The position numbers and the translations under genes are program-made. Positions 62,981-64,000 of a stretch of DNA of 64,000 nucleotides are shown here, in pieces; within the stretch, counting starts at the first letter, position 1; each line of letters starts with the position of its first letter. The notes under the pieces are model-generated. The model was given only the letters and a program-made list of their open reading frames with translations. It ran no database searches and was not told the origin of the DNA. This DNA comes from Sphingobacterium athyrii (lineage in GTDB: Bacteria > Bacteroidota > Bacteroidia > Sphingobacteriales > Sphingobacteriaceae). The stretch is taken from the NCBI RefSeq assembly GCF_003071065.1, contig NZ_QCXX01000004.1:434614-498613 (forward strand), given 5' to 3'.

Positions 62981-64000
62981 ATGTACAGAAGACTATTATG
63001 CGTTTTACTTTGTATCTGTTCTCTCATTGTAGAGCTTCACGCAGGAAACAAACAAAAAAATATTGTTTATACGATGGCCGGAATCGTAAATCAAGAGCGA
63101 TTTCAATACGCCATTGACCTGCTACAAAAAGAACTGTTCAACTCGATTGTCACAAACCCTGTACAGGTTGAGGTGAGTACGTTAGCACAAAAAAAGCCTT
63201 TACCAGACTCTATTAAAGCTAAATTGATCGAGAAAGAACATTTTGTTTTATATCGGAAAGCAGGAAAAGGAGTAATTGAACTTATCGGAGCAGACGAGTC
63301 AGGGGTATTGTACGGTTGTATGGAATTACTTGCTAATAAAACCTGGCATGGAAACCAGCCCTTTTTTATACAAGATGGACCCAAGATGGTGATGCGAGGG
63401 ACGAGCATCGGGCTTCAGAAAACGACCTATCTACCGGGGCATGATATTTATGAATACCCTTATACACCAGAGTCCTTTCCTTGGTTTTACGATCAGCAAT
63501 TGTGGCTGAATTATTTGGATATGATGGCTGAAAATAGATATAATGCACTTTACCTTTGGAATGGGCATCCTTTTTCCTCCTTAGTCAAATTAAAAGATTA
63601 TCCTTATGCGCTTGAGGTTGATGAGTCTACTTTTCAGAAAAATCAAGATATCTATACTTTTTTGACCAAAGAAGCTAATAAAAGAGGGATCTGGATTATT
63701 CAAATGTTTTATAATATTATCCTACCAAAGCCTTTCGCCGATCGCCATGGTTTAAAGACACAGGAGCGAAATCGAATTATTACACCTTTAATTTCAGATT
63801 ATACACGTAAAAGCATCGCTGCTTTTGTAGCCAAATATCCGAATGTAGGGCTCTTGATTACTTTGGGTGAAGCAATGGAAGGGGTGGGGCAGGACGATAT
63901 CAACTGGTTTACAAAAACGATTATTCCGGGTGTGAAAGATGGTTTACAGTTGTCTCGGACAGCCGGTGAACCACCTATCATCCTAAGGGCCCATGATACG
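62981..64000 (+). CDS. Exported protein, probable glycoside hydrolase, 5' part only
   Basis: An open frame starts at ATG 62981 and runs 340 codons to the window edge without a stop. It begins with a signal peptide (MYRRLLCVLLCICSLIVELH, cut near AG). Next is a region (about 25-120) with ESGVLYGCMELLANKTWHG, a pattern seen in the N-terminal beta domain before the barrel of GH20, GH67 and related enzymes. A barrel-like part then opens with MVMRGTSIGLQKTTYLPGHD and YLDMMAENRYNALYLWNGHP. I cannot name the family. It is probably a carbohydrate-active enzyme, consistent with the adjacent arabinose locus. Confidence 0.75.
   Translation, partial: MYRRLLCVLLCICSLIVELHAGNKQKNIVYTMAGIVNQERFQYAIDLLQKELFNSIVTNPVQVEVSTLAQKKPLPDSIKAKLIEKEHFVLYRKAGKGVIELIGADESGVLYGCMELLANKTWHGNQPFFIQDGPKMVMRGTSIGLQKTTYLPGHDIYEYPYTPESFPWFYDQQLWLNYLDMMAENRYNALYLWNGHPFSSLVKLKDYPYALEVDESTFQKNQDIYTFLTKEANKRGIWIIQMFYNIILPKPFADRHGLKTQERNRIITPLISDYTRKSIAAFVAKYPNVGLLITLGEAMEGVGQDDINWFTKTIIPGVKDGLQLSRTAGEPPIILRAHDT

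Overview
The window reads as chromosomal DNA of a free-living Bacteroidota of the Sphingobacteriaceae type, most likely Sphingobacterium or a close relative. This is an inference from the AT-rich sequence, two SusC/SusD pairs, lipoprotein signal peptides, weak ribosome binding sites, a Bacteroidota-style -7 box, an atpDC pair split from the rest of the ATP synthase genes, and a NrtR-type AraR next to arabinose genes. I see no rRNA, tRNA, CRISPR array, prophage or intact insertion sequence. Almost all the DNA is packed with conserved genes.

Layout. (1) 60-8781 (+): a Tat-lipoprotein small subunit and a GMC flavoprotein (a sugar-dehydrogenase-like pair), then SusC/SusD pair 1 and a secreted type I phosphodiesterase. 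(2) 8860-12720 (-): a complete class Ib ribonucleotide reductase operon, nrdH-nrdI-nrdE-nrdF. (3) 13078-15480 (+): an exported S9 peptidase. (4) 15739-28000 (+): an AraC regulator followed by a glycan-utilisation locus: SusC/SusD pair 2, an arylsulfate sulfotransferase with its catalytic residues intact, a GH130 mannosylglucose phosphorylase, an exported endonuclease/exonuclease/phosphatase-fold enzyme and a sodium:solute symporter. (5) 28091-28606 (-): a DUF2911 protein.

(6) 28777-43374 (-): the whole branched-chain amino acid pathway in one run, transcribed ilvE-ilvD-ilvB-ilvH-dinB-like-ilvC-leuC-leuD-ABC ATPase-leuB-leuA-ilvA. Two passengers (a DinB-fold protein and a tandem ABC ATPase) are translationally coupled to pathway genes. 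The spacers carry long hairpins, a canonical terminator before ilvA and degenerate GAGATAT-like repeats. (7) 43769-46556 (-): atpD-atpC and a coiled-coil membrane protein. (8) 46706-60263: an L-arabinose system with a divergent Nudix-type AraR, then araB-araD-araA-symporter-mutarotase-GH51-GH51-tandem GH43. (9) 60271-62815 (-): a cNMP/CBS/DUF294 signalling protein and a DEDDh exonuclease. (10) 62981 to the edge (+): the first 340 codons of a secreted protein, probably a glycoside hydrolase, which runs off the window.

The theme is plant and microbial glycan scavenging (arabinan and arabinoxylan side chains, mannosyl-glucose, possibly sulfated aromatics) interleaved with core nucleotide, energy and amino acid metabolism. 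The most unusual items are the sulfotransferase inside a SusCD locus, the degenerate first half of the ABC ATPase inside the leu genes, and a set of unexplained hairpins and short repeats in operon spacers. None of these proves a new system from sequence alone.
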